Below are positions 32,879-42,800 of a stretch of 64,000 nucleotides of DNA, piece by piece. Each line of letters begins with the position of its first letter. Position 1 is the first letter of the stretch. Both the position numbers and the translations under genes were made by a program. The stretch spans positions 1,116,001 through 1,180,000 of the forward strand of contig NZ_BNEB01000002.1 in assembly GCF_016860545.1 (NCBI RefSeq), written 5' to 3'. The notes beneath the pieces were generated by a model. The model did not search any database and was not told the DNA's origin. It worked only from the letters and a program-made list of their open reading frames with translations. This DNA comes from Streptomyces asoensis (GTDB lineage: Bacteria; Actinomycetota; Actinomycetes; Streptomycetales; Streptomycetaceae).

Positions 32879-34900
32879 TCAGTGTGGCGCGCCCCAGGCC
32901 GCCGCGCACAGCGCCCGCTCGACCTCGTCGGTGTAGACGGCGGACGCCAGCCAGGCGCGGGCGAAGCGACCCGGGTCCGCGGGGAGCAGCCGGCCGAAGG
33001 CGTCCCGTGAGCGGTCGGCCGCCGCGGACCGCAGCTCGTCGAGCAGATCGGCCGCGGTGGCCAGGCCGACGCTCCGCAGCCGGCCCCCGTCACCCGCTCC
33101 GCTGTCCGGGAAGGCCAGCACCCGGCGACCTCCCGACACGGCCTGGTGCACACGGCGGCGCAGGAGGTGCAGCGGCGCCTCGTCCGCCTGCGGGGCCTCG
33201 GCGGCGACCGGGGCCGCTGCCGCGGGCAGGTCCGCGTGCTGGAGCCGGTCCAGTCCCAGGTCCAGCCGGGTTCCTGGGCTGGACGGGTGCCCGGCGGCGA
33301 GCAGCAGGGCCCGGGGGAGCGGCCCCGGCACGAGACGTGCGACGACACGCAGCCGTGTGCCCCCGACGGCGGACAGGAGGCGGAGGTTGTCGCGGTAGGG
33401 GAGCGCCGGGTCGTCGTGGGCCGTGGCGAGCCTGACCGCGAGCCCGTCGCACTCGGCCAGCAGGTCGTCCCCCGTGCTCCCGCGGACCGCTCCCCCCAGG
33501 GTGACGTCGAGGAAGAGCAGTTCATGACCGCCGCCCAGGGCGCGGGCGACCTGTTCGGCGACCGGTACGGTCCACAGCCGGTCCAACGGCTCGGCGGTCC
33601 ACTCGGCGCCCGACGCGCGGACCGCCCGCACCCCCGCACCCGCGCCGAGGCGGCCGGTCGGGGACACGGTCGCGCCGGACACCGCGAGGCCCGCGCGCGA
33701 CAGCTCGCGGTGGGTCAGGGCGGTGTCGCCGATCCGTACGGTCCGGTCGGCGGCGCCGGTCGCCCGGCCCGGTCCGCCGGGAGCCACGTCGGAGACGGTG
33801 TACAGGCGGCCCTCGGCGTCGGTGGTCCAGGTGACCGCGCCCGCGTAACCGGTGGTCGTCAGGACGGGTTCGGAGAAGAGTCCGTACAGCCGAAGCGAAC
33901 CGTCCGGGGTGTACGGCATGCGGACGGTGCCGCGCAGTTCGGCGAGGTCGGCGCCGGTCGCGAACGGCAGGCGGTGCGCCATGCCGAGCACGGTGCGCAG
34001 GGCCTCGGCGAGAGCGGCCAGCCGGTGCGCCGGGTCGGCGGTGCGGGCCGCGCGTGTCCCGTTGACCACGGAGACGGCGGAGGCGGCGATCCGGGGGAGG
34101 CCCGCGAGCCGCGCGGTGTGCGCGGCGCGCAGCAGGGCCGCCTGGACCACGGCGCCCGATCCGTCGGTCCCGGCTTCGAGGACGGCCGCGGCCGCGTCGA
34201 ACACGGCCCGGGCGGCGTCGAGTTGTGCCGGTGGGACGGTCTCGGGAACCGGTGGCGCCGCCACCGCGTCACCCTGCCGCCGTGACGGGCCGCCAGGAGC
34301 GTCGAGGGGCGTGCGGGTGCGGGTGCGCCCGTGCGCGGTGACGGAGGTGTCGCCGTCAGGGGCGGCGGGTGCGCTGCCGAACGCGCCGTCCGGGCTGTTG
34401 CCGGACGCGCCGACGGTCGGATTGCCGGCAGATGGGGGGCCGGTGGGGGCGATGCCGTCATGTGCGGTGCCGTCGGGTGCGCTGCCGTCGGCGGTGGTGC
34501 CTGAGCCGTCGGCGGGGGCGCTGCCGGAGGGCGCGGCGGCGGTGTTGTCGGGCGTGCCGGTGCCGGTACGCGTGTCGGTGTCGGTGTCGGTGTCGGTGTC
34601 TTCGGCGTCTTCGGCGATCGGCGCGGCCGAGGCCGCCGCCGCGCGGTGCAGGCAGTCCGGTGCCAGCAGGCAACCGCAGCGGATCGCGTCGGCACTGGTC
34701 ACCGAGCCGCCGGGGGCGTGCAGTTCGAGGTCGGTGTCGTCGTCGACGGCGATCCGTACGGTGTCCCCCTCGCGGGTCACCGGGCGGGTCGCCAGCTTGG
34801 CGATGCCCGCGTCCAGCCGCTTGCGCAGACGGGGCGACAGCGCCTCGACGAGTCCGGCGGTGACGTCCGGGGCCACCGGGGGCAGCAGGTCCGGGCTCAT
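32879..34900 (-). CDS. SWIM zinc-finger protein, last gene of the MoxR/VWA operon (YehQ-like)
   Basis: A 673-residue protein. The SWIM zinc-binding motif is IRCGCLLAPDCLHRAA with Cys75, Cys77, Cys83 and His85 (CxCx5CxH). Next comes a low-complexity acidic stretch with DTDTDTDTDT encoded by a hexamer repeat, then a Gly/Pro/Asp-rich linker to about 215 and a large unassigned globular part. SWIM domains bind DNA or protein. Its ATG overlaps the stop of the DUF5682-VWA gene (ATGA). The position at the end of an operon with MoxR, VWA and DUF4132 genes parallels E. coli yehQ. Function unknown. Confidence 0.82.
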   Translation of the reverse strand: MSPDLLPPVAPDVTAGLVEALSPRLRKRLDAGIAKLATRPVTREGDTVRIAVDDDTDLELHAPGGSVTSADAIRCGCLLAPDCLHRAAAASAAPIAEDAEDTDTDTDTDTRTGTGTPDNTAAAPSGSAPADGSGTTADGSAPDGTAHDGIAPTGPPSAGNPTVGASGNSPDGAFGSAPAAPDGDTSVTAHGRTRTRTPLDAPGGPSRRQGDAVAAPPVPETVPPAQLDAARAVFDAAAAVLEAGTDGSGAVVQAALLRAAHTARLAGLPRIAASAVSVVNGTRAARTADPAHRLAALAEALRTVLGMAHRLPFATGADLAELRGTVRMPYTPDGSLRLYGLFSEPVLTTTGYAGAVTWTTDAEGRLYTVSDVAPGGPGRATGAADRTVRIGDTALTHRELSRAGLAVSGATVSPTGRLGAGAGVRAVRASGAEWTAEPLDRLWTVPVAEQVARALGGGHELLFLDVTLGGAVRGSTGDDLLAECDGLAVRLATAHDDPALPYRDNLRLLSAVGGTRLRVVARLVPGPLPRALLLAAGHPSSPGTRLDLGLDRLQHADLPAAAAPVAAEAPQADEAPLHLLRRRVHQAVSGGRRVLAFPDSGAGDGGRLRSVGLATAADLLDELRSAAADRSRDAFGRLLPADPGRFARAWLASAVYTDEVERALCAAAWGAPH
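34572..34600. repeat. Hexanucleotide tandem repeat (gtgtcg) in the SWIM gene
   Basis: The plus-strand hexamer gtgtcg is repeated four times plus five further bases. On the coding strand it specifies alternating Asp-Thr. Being a multiple of three, length change would alter the linker without shifting the frame. Confidence 0.9.
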
Positions 34901-37900
34901 GCGATCTTCTCCCCTACCCAGCGGGCGAGTTCCAGCGGACTGAGGGCGGCGACGGGCATGCCGGCGGCGACGAGCTGGCCCGCGACGCCCGTGGAGTAGC
35001 GCGGCCGGCCCGTGTCGTCGAGGCTCGCGCACCCCAGGACATGGCAGCCCGCGCCCACCAGCGCGCGTACCTCGCCGAGCAGTCCGCCGAGCGGATAGCC
35101 CTCCTCGAAGTCGCTGACGACCACGACCAGCGTCCGCGACGGCACGGTGACCAGCTCACGGGCGTGCCGCAGACCCGCGGCGATGTGCGTGCCGCCGCCC
35201 ACGCTGACCTCGAGCAGCAGCGACAACGGGTCCTCGACCTGATCGGTGAGGTCGATGACCTCCGTGGAGAAGGCCAGGAAGTGCGTGGACAGCGTCGGGA
35301 CCCCGGCCAGCACCGAGGCGGTCAGCGCGGCCCACACCGTGGACGCCTCCATGGATCCCGAGACGTCGGTGACGAGGATCAGCCGCCAGTCGGCGGCCCG
35401 TCGTGCCCGGGTGCGGAACACCGGCCGTTCGGGGACGACCTGGACCGTGCCGTCCGCGCCGCGCCGGGCGTTCACCAGATTGGCGCGCAGGGTGCGCGGC
35501 AGGTCGAGCCCGCCGCCGGGACGCCTGCTGGGACGGGGCAGGACCGTGCCGTGCAGGGCGGGGCGCAGCCGGGTGGCCAGTTCCCGCGTCAGCGCCTCGA
35601 CCAGCCGGCGCACCAGCGGGCGCAGCGCCGCCAGCCGGGCCTCGGGCAGTCCGCCCGCGTGCCGCAGTACCGTGCGCAGCAGATCGACCGAGGGGCGGAC
35701 GCTGTCCGCGTCCAGCTCGGTGAGCACGTCCCGGCGGCCCGACGCGGCGGCCGCCGCGAGCACCTCCTCGCGGATGCCGGGCCCGAACAACGCGGCCAGC
35801 TCCTGCGACCACTCCCGTACTCCGGGGTACGGCGCCTCGCGGCCGCCGCCGGCTCCCGGGCCCGTCAGATCGCCGCGGCTGCCCTCGCCGCGCCCGCTGC
35901 CGTAGAGCTCGTCCAGAGCCGTCGCCAACGCGCGCGCGGACCGGGGGAGCCGGTCGCTCCTGCGGCCCAGCAGGAGCCGCCAGCGGTCCGCGGGCGCGAG
36001 CTGACGGTCCTCCCCGGCCGGCTCCGACCGGTCGGTGCCCTTCTGCGCCGCCTCGTCGGGCCCGGCCTCGCCGCCGTGGGCGACGGGGGCCTGCGCCGGG
36101 CCGTCCGGGGTCGGTTCGTCGGCGCCCCGCGCAGGCGCGGGCCCCGGTACCGGCACAGGTGCCGGCAGGAGTTTCAGCGACCGCAGCGTGGCGTGCGCCG
36201 TGAGGTCCGCGCCCGCCCAGACGGCGAGCGCGGCCGGGTCGAGCCCGCCGGTGTCGGCGACGCGTCCCGTGCCGAGGCGTTCCTCGACGGCCGCGAGGAG
36301 GCGGTCGCGGGAGGCGGGGCTCAGGGTCTCGAAACCGCCCCGCAGGGCGGGCAGCCGGTCGAGGAACTCCCGGTCGGGCAGTCCGGCGATCCTGCCGAGC
36401 AGGGGCTCCAGGGCGGGGGCGGCCGCCTCCAGCAGCGGGCCCGCGGCGGTCAGCAGCCCGCCCAGACGGGCCGTCAGAGCCGACCGCGAATCGGCGTCGA
36501 CGGCGCCGTCCACCCAGGACGCGACCCGGTCGCCGAAGACCCGCGCGTCCTCCTGCCCGAGCAGTACCCGCACCGCCCCGGCGGCGCCCCGCATCAACGG
36601 GGAGCCGTCGGCGGCGAGCCGGGCCAGGGCGTCGGTGAGCCGGATACCGCCCAGCAGGTCGGCCCGGTGGGCGAGTTCGAGCAGGGCGTGCGCGTCGGCC
36701 GGGTCCTCGGAACCGGTCAGCCCGTCGACCTGCCGTACGGCCGCCGTCGTGAGCAGCTCGGCCACGGCGGCCGCCCGCTCCGCACGGTCCGCGTCGGCGC
36801 CGAGGCCCGGCACGTGACCGGCCCGCAGACGGTCCGACAGGGCCAGCCCGGCGAGGAGTTCGGGCAGCGTGCCGGCCGGAGGAAGCACCTCGGCCAGGTC
36901 GTCGAGCCGTTCGTCCGCCAGCGCGGGCAGACCGCACTCGGCGGCTCGGGCGAGCCCTTCGAGGACCTGCGCCGCCGTCGATCCGCCCGCGTCCTCCTCG
37001 GCACGCCGGCGCTCGCGCAGCACGCCCTCCGCGGCCTGCGCCGAGGTCACCCCGCGCACCCCGGCAGCGGTCAGCATGGCGGCCGTCGCCGGAGTCCACC
37101 GCACCTCCCAGCGCGAGGTGAGGGCCTCGGCGCCGCCCGCGCCCACGACCTCGCGCGCCTCTCCGTACGGCACCCCGCACACCGTCAGACGGCGCAGCAG
37201 CAGCTCACGGCGCCGGTCGAGGTCGGAGCGCAACGGGTCGAGCCGTAGGTCCCGTGCCGGCCGTGAGGCGTCCTCGGGGCCGGGCAGACCCAGCGCCGCC
37301 ACCTCGGACTCGACCGCCGGCACCAGGCCGCTGCGCGGCGCGTCCGGCGCCGGGCGACCGGTGCGCGTACCGACCAGCACCCGTTCCATCGCCCGCGCCA
37401 CGGCGCGGCCCCGCCCGTACGGCTCGCCCTGTGCGAGCACCGTCTGCACGGCCTCGACCAGCTCGCCCCGGCCCGCGGCGGGCAGCCCGCGCAGCCGGGC
37501 CAGGTCACAGGCCAGCCGGGTGATCTCGCGCGCGTCGGCCGGGCCGGACGGATGCCCGAGGTCCCGCAACTGCGCGCACACCCGCACGGCCGCCCGCGTC
37601 AGCGCCTCCTCCAGCGCCGCCGGGTCGCCCGCGGCCCGCAGCACCATGTCCTGCCACTCCGGATCCCGGATCCCCGCCGGGTACCCGGAGCGCTCGTCCA
37701 GCAGGGCGTAGGCGTACGGAATCAGCGAGGTCGTCCACCCGGCCCCGGCCCGCTGGCCGCCGCGTTCACGTCCCGTCCGATCCGGGCCGCGTTCCCCCGG
37801 AGCGCTCCCCGTGTCCCGGGCGGCGGGGTCGTCCGCGAGGGCGGTGGCGGCCTCGTACCCGGCGCGGGCCGGTGCGGTCAGGGCCGGTGCGTGGAAGGCG

Positions 37901-38598
37901 CCGACCACCACGGCGGCCCGCTCGCCCCGCGCGGTGGCCTCGGCGATCCGGGACCGCATCCATCGCTCGCGTCGCAGGTCGAGCTCCGGCACACCGCCGG
38001 CCGCGGCCGCGTCCGTCCGCAGCGCCCACCCCGTCAGCAGTGCGGCCCTGCGCACCGCCTCGGGCGGGGAGCCCGGGGCGGTGGCCTCCACGAGACGGTC
38101 CCACAGGTCGTCCCCGGCACGGCCGGTGAGCCGGGCCCGCAGCGCGACGGCGAGCCCCGGGGCCCCGGCCGGGACGGTGCCGTCGCGTCCCGCACCCCAC
38201 GCCCGGTCCGCGAGCGGCAGGTCGCAGGCGACGACCGGGACGCCGTGCCGGGCGGCCCAGCGGACGGCGGCCAGCTCGGGCGAGAAGTCGGCGAACGGAT
38301 AGAACGCCGGGCTCCCGGCGCCCGTGCCGTCCGCGGGCGCGGCGGCGAGCGCCACCGGGGCCCGGGTCTCCTCGTGCCCGAGCCAGGGCAGCCACTCCTG
38401 CATCTCGGCGGGCAGCTCGACGAGCACCACGTCGGGCTTCGCCTCGTCCAGCAGCGCGGGCACCGCCGCGGCCAGGGAGGGCGCGTGGTGCCGTACGCCG
38501 ATGAGGAAGGGCGCGGCCGGGTCGGTGAGGTCGGCGAGGGCCTCGTCCGGGGAGAGGGGCCGGCTCACGGAGTCCGGAGCGCTGGGGTGCGGGGACAC
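34897..38598 (-). CDS. DUF5682 and C-terminal VWA-domain fusion protein (YehM/YehP-like)
   Basis: A 1233-residue protein with two recognisable ends. The N-terminus is DUF5682-like: FLIGVRHHAPSLAAAVPALLDEAKPDVVLVELPAEMQEWLPWL, then VPVVACDLPLADRAW, reminiscent of the TraB/ChaN-type fold. A long helical middle follows. The C-terminal 160 residues are a von Willebrand A domain with a complete MIDAS: DVSGSM (D1078), T in GGGTHIAAGL (1137) and D in VVSDFEEGYP (1163). Such VWA proteins partner MoxR ATPases, here encoded directly upstream. The GTG at 38598 follows GGAGGG at the end of moxR, five bases after its stop. In E. coli the equivalent parts are separate proteins, YehM and YehP. Confidence 0.88.
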   Translation of the reverse strand: MSPHPSAPDSVSRPLSPDEALADLTDPAAPFLIGVRHHAPSLAAAVPALLDEAKPDVVLVELPAEMQEWLPWLGHEETRAPVALAAAPADGTGAGSPAFYPFADFSPELAAVRWAARHGVPVVACDLPLADRAWGAGRDGTVPAGAPGLAVALRARLTGRAGDDLWDRLVEATAPGSPPEAVRRAALLTGWALRTDAAAAGGVPELDLRRERWMRSRIAEATARGERAAVVVGAFHAPALTAPARAGYEAATALADDPAARDTGSAPGERGPDRTGRERGGQRAGAGWTTSLIPYAYALLDERSGYPAGIRDPEWQDMVLRAAGDPAALEEALTRAAVRVCAQLRDLGHPSGPADAREITRLACDLARLRGLPAAGRGELVEAVQTVLAQGEPYGRGRAVARAMERVLVGTRTGRPAPDAPRSGLVPAVESEVAALGLPGPEDASRPARDLRLDPLRSDLDRRRELLLRRLTVCGVPYGEAREVVGAGGAEALTSRWEVRWTPATAAMLTAAGVRGVTSAQAAEGVLRERRRAEEDAGGSTAAQVLEGLARAAECGLPALADERLDDLAEVLPPAGTLPELLAGLALSDRLRAGHVPGLGADADRAERAAAVAELLTTAAVRQVDGLTGSEDPADAHALLELAHRADLLGGIRLTDALARLAADGSPLMRGAAGAVRVLLGQEDARVFGDRVASWVDGAVDADSRSALTARLGGLLTAAGPLLEAAAPALEPLLGRIAGLPDREFLDRLPALRGGFETLSPASRDRLLAAVEERLGTGRVADTGGLDPAALAVWAGADLTAHATLRSLKLLPAPVPVPGPAPARGADEPTPDGPAQAPVAHGGEAGPDEAAQKGTDRSEPAGEDRQLAPADRWRLLLGRRSDRLPRSARALATALDELYGSGRGEGSRGDLTGPGAGGGREAPYPGVREWSQELAALFGPGIREEVLAAAAASGRRDVLTELDADSVRPSVDLLRTVLRHAGGLPEARLAALRPLVRRLVEALTRELATRLRPALHGTVLPRPSRRPGGGLDLPRTLRANLVNARRGADGTVQVVPERPVFRTRARRAADWRLILVTDVSGSMEASTVWAALTASVLAGVPTLSTHFLAFSTEVIDLTDQVEDPLSLLLEVSVGGGTHIAAGLRHARELVTVPSRTLVVVVSDFEEGYPLGGLLGEVRALVGAGCHVLGCASLDDTGRPRYSTGVAGQLVAAGMPVAALSPLELARWVGEKIA

Positions 38599-38603
38599 GG
38601 CCG

Positions 38604-39824
38604 TCAGCCCTCCAGGACGGTGCGCAGGTCCCACAGGGTGCGCCAGGTGGCGGAACCCTGCTCGGCACGGCGCCGGACGGGCCCGTCCCAGTAGCCGCGC
38701 AGCCGCGCCGCGTCGGCCGGGTCGTCCTTGCGGACCACGCCCAGCAGATGCCCCGGAAGGAGCCCCAGCACATCACGGTCGCCCGGGAAGTACGCCGCGG
38801 CCAGCGCCAGCGCGCCCGCGACGGACACCGCCTCCGCGGTACTCATCACCGTGGAGGGCCGCTCGACCTCCCAGCCCTCCGCCGACCGGCCCTCCCGCAG
38901 ATCACGGAACGCGGTGACCAGTGCCTCCAGCACGGCGTCGTCGACCTGGAAGGACGCCCCCACCCGCTCCACCGAGGCGCGCGCCTGGCTCCGCACCAGC
39001 GCCGTCTCGGCGTCGAGGTCCGGGATCGGGCCGACCGTCTCGAAGTTGAAGCGGCGCTTGAGGGCGGCGGACATCTCCGAGACGCCCTTGTCCCGGAGGT
39101 TGGCCGTCGCGATGAGGTTGAAGCCGGGCGCCGCGTGCGCCAGCGCGTCCGGCGTCCCCGCGAGTTCGGGTACGGCGATGCGCCGCTCCGACAGCAGCGA
39201 GACCAGAGCGTCCTGCACCTCGGGCAGACAGCGCGTGACCTCCTCGACCCGGGCGACGGCGCCCCGCGACATGGCGGTGAGCACCGGCGAGGGGACCAGC
39301 GCCTGCCGGCTCGGCCCCTGCGCCAGCAACAGGGCGTAGTTCCAGCCGTACTTGAGCTGGTCCTCGGTCGTACCGGCGGTGCCCTGCACGACCAGCCCGC
39401 TGGTGCCGCACACCGCGGTGGACAGCAGCTCGGACAGCATCGACTTGGCGGTGCCGGGCTCGCCGACCAGCAGCAGCCCGCGTTCGCCGGCGAGCGTGAC
39501 CACGCACCGCTCCACCAGCGCCCGGTCGCCGACGAACTTCCCCGCCACGACCAGCCGGCGCGGCACGCCCTCGGGTGCCTCGGCGTCGTCGGGCAGCTTC
39601 AGGGCACGGCCGTCGCTGCCCATGACGAAGGTGACGACGGCGCGCGGGGTGAGCCGCCAGGCCGGCGGGCGCGGCCCGTCGTCGTACGCGGCCAGGAACG
39701 CCAGCTCGTCGGCGTACCGCTCCTCCGGCGGGACGACCTGGCGGACGGGTCCGGCGGAGCCGGGGAACGGGGCGGTGGTGGTCATCCGGGCGCGCTCTTC
39801 CCTGTAGGACCGGTCGGTGGTCAT
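38604..39824 (-). CDS. MoxR-family AAA+ ATPase (YehL-like)
   Basis: A 406-residue MoxR-type AAA+ ATPase. Walker A is GEPGTAKS (121-128), the Walker B segment is VARVEEVTR with Glu in place of the first Asp, sensor 1 is FNLIATANLRD, and KRRF supplies an arginine-finger region. MoxR proteins act with VWA-domain partners to insert metals or remodel complexes; the partner here is the downstream DUF5682-VWA protein. The start overlaps the stop of the 1666-residue gene as ATGA. A second start at residue 14 (39785) is possible. Confidence 0.92.
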   Translation of the reverse strand: MTTDRSYREERARMTTTAPFPGSAGPVRQVVPPEERYADELAFLAAYDDGPRPPAWRLTPRAVVTFVMGSDGRALKLPDDAEAPEGVPRRLVVAGKFVGDRALVERCVVTLAGERGLLLVGEPGTAKSMLSELLSTAVCGTSGLVVQGTAGTTEDQLKYGWNYALLLAQGPSRQALVPSPVLTAMSRGAVARVEEVTRCLPEVQDALVSLLSERRIAVPELAGTPDALAHAAPGFNLIATANLRDKGVSEMSAALKRRFNFETVGPIPDLDAETALVRSQARASVERVGASFQVDDAVLEALVTAFRDLREGRSAEGWEVERPSTVMSTAEAVSVAGALALAAAYFPGDRDVLGLLPGHLLGVVRKDDPADAARLRGYWDGPVRRRAEQGSATWRTLWDLRTVLEG

Positions 39825-42800
39825 CGGCGGCGCCCCTTGCGGGTCGCGCGGGTGGTGAGCTGTTCGTAGGCGGGGGCGTCACCGGAGCGGACGCGGTCCC
39901 AGGCCCGGGCGAACAGTTCGGGCACGGGCACCAGCGGCACCACGCCCGAGTAGGCGCGGACGGTGTACAGGCCTTCCTTCCAGCTCTCGACCGGGAGCGC
40001 GGGAGACCTCAGGTCCAGCCAGCCGCACGGCAGGAAGAGGGTGCGTCCGGCGCGGGCCCTCTTGGCCTCGACGACCAGGCCGCTCGCCGCGAGTTCGGTG
40101 CGCGCCTTCTTCGCCCGGGCGGGCTTCCAGCCGGTCCAGCGGGCGCGGTTGCGGTCCGTCGGGTCGGGCAGGGCGAGCAACTGGAGGTAGAGCGCCGCAG
40201 CGTCCTCGGCCAGGCCGTGGTGCGTGGCTACCTCGGCGACCAGCTCCGGCACGCTGAAGGCGGGGTCCTGGGCGTGTCCGGCGGCCCCGCCGGGGGCGCT
40301 GTCCGCCGCGAGCGCGCGGGCCAGTTCGTCGCCGAGGACGGTGCGCAGGGCCCACATGCCCTCGCCGCGTCCCGGCCCGACCAGCCCCTCCAGCAGACCG
40401 AAGACGGGGTCGTCGGGCGTCTTCAGCGCGCCCGGCCGGACCAGGACGGTCTCCTGGTCGCCGTACCAGGGGCGCAGCACCAGCGCCTGACCCACGTGCG
40501 TGAGACCGTGCGCGTCGGCGCCCCCGGTGGCGGGCAGCCCGTACGCCTTGCGCAGCTCGACCGCGGTGGAGGATCCCTTCTCCGTCCACGCGACGTCCAG
40601 GTCGATCAGCAGACCCGGATCGGCGACGCGCCGGCGCAGGGCGGCGAGGCTCTCCGGCAGCACGGACCGCAGGGGGTGCCCGTACGGAAGGGCGTAGGCG
40701 AGGGCGGCGAGGGCCGTCACGGCGCCCGTCAGGTGGTGCCGTCCGGGCACCGCCGAGGGGTCCTCCGCGACCAGGTTGCCGTCCTTGTCCGGCCGCTGCA
40801 CCGTGGTGCGGCCGATCCACGCGGTCAGCCCCGGGTTGAGGACCTGCTCGGCCGAGCCGGTGGGCAGACCGCCGAGGGAGAGTTCCGCGGCGAGGTCCTC
40901 GGGCAGCCGCACGACCTCGCCCAGCCGCTCCGCCCACACCCGGCCCGCGGCCTGCGTGTCGGGACCGGCCGTCCACAGGTCGCCGGGGTTCGCGGGCAGC
41001 AGCGCCCCGACCAGGGCGGCCCGGTCACCGCCGCCGACCGTGGACAGCAGGGCGTCGCCGAGCTCCTTCTGACGCGGCTTCAGCCCGGTGGCGGCCGCCA
41101 CTTCGGCGGTGAGCTGCTTGGGCTTCCCGGCGAGCAGCAGAGCGGCCTGTATGGGGCCGAGGCCGTCACGGGTCGCCGCGGCGAGGGCGGCGGGCGCCTC
41201 GGGCTGCCAGGGCGCCGGGCCCTTGTCCCGGACGAGAGCGGTGACGGCGGCCAGCGCCTCGGCGGGGAACGGCGCCGGGTGGGCGGTCTCCCGCTCCAGC
41301 GTGAAGTGGGCGACGGCCCCGAACATCCCGGACGGGTCGTGGTCCAGGGCGAGCCAGTGCACCCGTCCCGACTGCCGGTCCACGCTCTGGCAGCCCAGGA
41401 CGACCACGACACGCCCGTCCCGGCGCAGCACCTGGCCGACGCGCTCCTGCTTGTCCTGCGGCTCGCTCAGCACGACCTCGCGCAGGGCGCCCCCGGCGCC
41501 GGCGAGCGGTCCGTCCGCGATCGCCTCCAGGAGCAGCAGCAGTGCCTCACGGTGCGTTTCGGTCACCGTGGCGGAGGCGGCCCGGTAGGCGAGCGGACGC
41601 AGCACGTCCAGCACCGGCGTCCACACCAGGCCGATGCCCGGCACCGTGAAGCCGTCGCTCTGCCAGCCGTCGGAGGCTCCGGCGGCCCGGGCGGCCTCGG
41701 GCAGCACCTTGCCGTCGGCGGGCTTCCCGGACAGCACGTGGTTCACGGCGCGGATCTGGCGCAGCGCGTTCCAGCGGACGTCGCTGCCCCACCAGCCGTG
41801 CAGCTCGGCGAGGCCGGTGGTGGCCTCGCGCAGCGTCGCGTCGTCGCCGTGCTCGGGCCTGAGGTCGGCGAACATGCCGTCGGTGCGCCGCCGTTCGGCC
41901 TGCGGGCGCTCGACGGGAGGCGCCACGAAGGCGGCGGTCGACTCCGCGAGCCGCAGTGCCGCGCGCACGAGCGCGGCCACCCCGGTGACGAGGTCGGTGT
42001 CACCGAGCGCGGGCAGAGCCCCGGCCACGACCTCCCGGACGACCTCGTCGGCGGGCGGTACGACGGCACCCGCCTCGGCCGTCCCGTCGACCAGCCGGGC
42101 CGCAGCCAGCTGCTCCTGACGCCGGATCAACGCCTGGGCCGCCGTCTTCAGCAGGTCCGCCGCCCGCTCGTCGGTCAGCGCGCGCAGCACCGCCGACGCG
42201 CGCTCGTCACGCGGCCGCAGGGCGTGCCAGAAGGCGACCGGGGGGACGAAACGGGTCCCCGCGGCGAACTCGCCGCCGCGCTCCATCGGCGTCACCCGGC
42301 CCAGTTCACCGGTGACGGACGTGTCGTCGCCCGCGTACAGGGCGATCTGCCGGTGCAGTGCGACGGCGACCGGTTCGGCTCCGCCGGGCAGGCGCAGCGC
42401 GCCGAGCAGGACGCCCGGGGCCCGGCCGCCGGTCCACGGCAGGGCGACCGTCCGGCCGTCCGGTGTACCCGCGACGGTCCGGGTGTCGGCGCCCTCGCCC
42501 TCGGTGCGCACCCAGCGGCCGAGCACGGTGCCGTCCGTGCCGAACGGGCTCCGCTCCAGGCCCGGGCGCAGCGGCAGCACCTCGCAGTGCTGCGGCAGCA
42601 GTTTGGCGTCCTCGCGGATGCCGGACGACAGGAACGCGGGCAGGGAGGCCCGCCCGTGGGTACCGGTGGCCGGGTCGTACTCGAGCCACACCTGCTGGGT
42701 GCCCTGCCGGCCCTGGCGCCAGTAGGTGGTGCCGTCGCCTATGACGCGGCGGCTCGGCGGCAGGACGGTGTCACCGGCGTGCAGCGTGCGGCCACCGGTG

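Noticed and set aside
34561..34605. The gtgtcg tandem repeat as a possible CRISPR-like or mobile element
   Set aside because: It is a simple in-frame hexamer tract inside the SWIM gene, with no spacers and no target-site duplication.
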